From the NCBI GenBank assembly GCA_017536285.1, contig JAFXHP010000082.1:1-12583 (forward strand): a stretch of 12,583 bases of DNA. The letters run 5' to 3'. The notes under the pieces were generated by a model. The model did not search any database. It saw nothing but the letters and a program-made list of their open reading frames with translations, and had not been told where the DNA came from. Positions 12,555 to 12,583 of the stretch are shown in pieces. Position numbers and translations under genes: made by a program. The DNA comes from Clostridia bacterium. GTDB lineage: Bacteria; Bacillota_A; Clostridia; UMGS1883; HGM11501. Positions within the stretch are counted from its first letter, which is position 1. Each line of letters opens with the position of its first letter.

Positions 12555-12583
12555 TTTTCTCCTCTTTTCTACAATTTTCGACA

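Noticed and set aside
1..12583. tRNA, rRNA, CRISPR array, insertion sequence or attachment site
   Set aside because: I saw no cloverleaf, spaced repeat array, transposase or flanking terminal repeats.

Overview
The window reads as chromosomal DNA of a low-to-moderate GC Gram-positive anaerobe, probably an uncultured Clostridia member of the gut type. This rests on strong AGGAGG ribosome sites, sigma-A type promoters, Sec signal peptides without lipoboxes, and copper-amine-oxidase-N-like modules on secreted proteins. That placement is inference. The only housekeeping gene is the 3' part of thrS (threonyl-tRNA synthetase) on the + strand at the left edge. Everything else is on the - strand and converges on it.

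From right to left, in the direction of transcription, the - strand carries these units. (1) A TIR-domain protein (11745-12554), visibly more AT-rich than its neighbours. (2) A cytoplasmic TIM-barrel glycosidase-like protein with a WDEP motif (10304-11644), ended by a hairpin at 10258-10294. (3) A two-gene operon starting from a promoter embedded in that same hairpin. Its first gene encodes an 893-residue secreted protein (CBM6-like, GH99/WbsX-like barrel, CBM9/DOMON-like, copper-amine-oxidase-N-like). The second, 15 nt away, encodes a 974-residue secreted protein with five F5/8 type C (discoidin) repeats and the same kind of C-terminal module. A near-ideal 20-bp-stem terminator closes it. (4) A two-gene unit with its own promoter and a tandem direct repeat just upstream of the -35: a secreted beta-helix protein (2865-4445) overlapping the ribosome site of a 66-residue protein of unknown function (2653-2853). 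(5) A monocistronic GH28-like beta-helix protein (1264-2496) with a very good promoter and a GTG start. Its stop codon lies in the T-run of the shared thrS terminator.

The likely theme of units 2 to 5 is recognition and breakdown of a complex polysaccharide. The CBM6-like/GH99-like enzyme and the discoidin protein are exported together, probably to bind and cut glycan outside the cell. The signal-less GH28-like and WDEP-barrel proteins could process imported oligosaccharides. No transporter, sugar kinase or regulator lies in the window, so the substrate is unknown. The TIR protein looks like an unrelated accessory gene, possibly a defence effector. The most novel-looking parts are the paired secreted proteins with matching C-terminal modules, the unassigned barrel families, the operator-like repeat before the beta-helix gene, the small coupled protein and the TIR protein.
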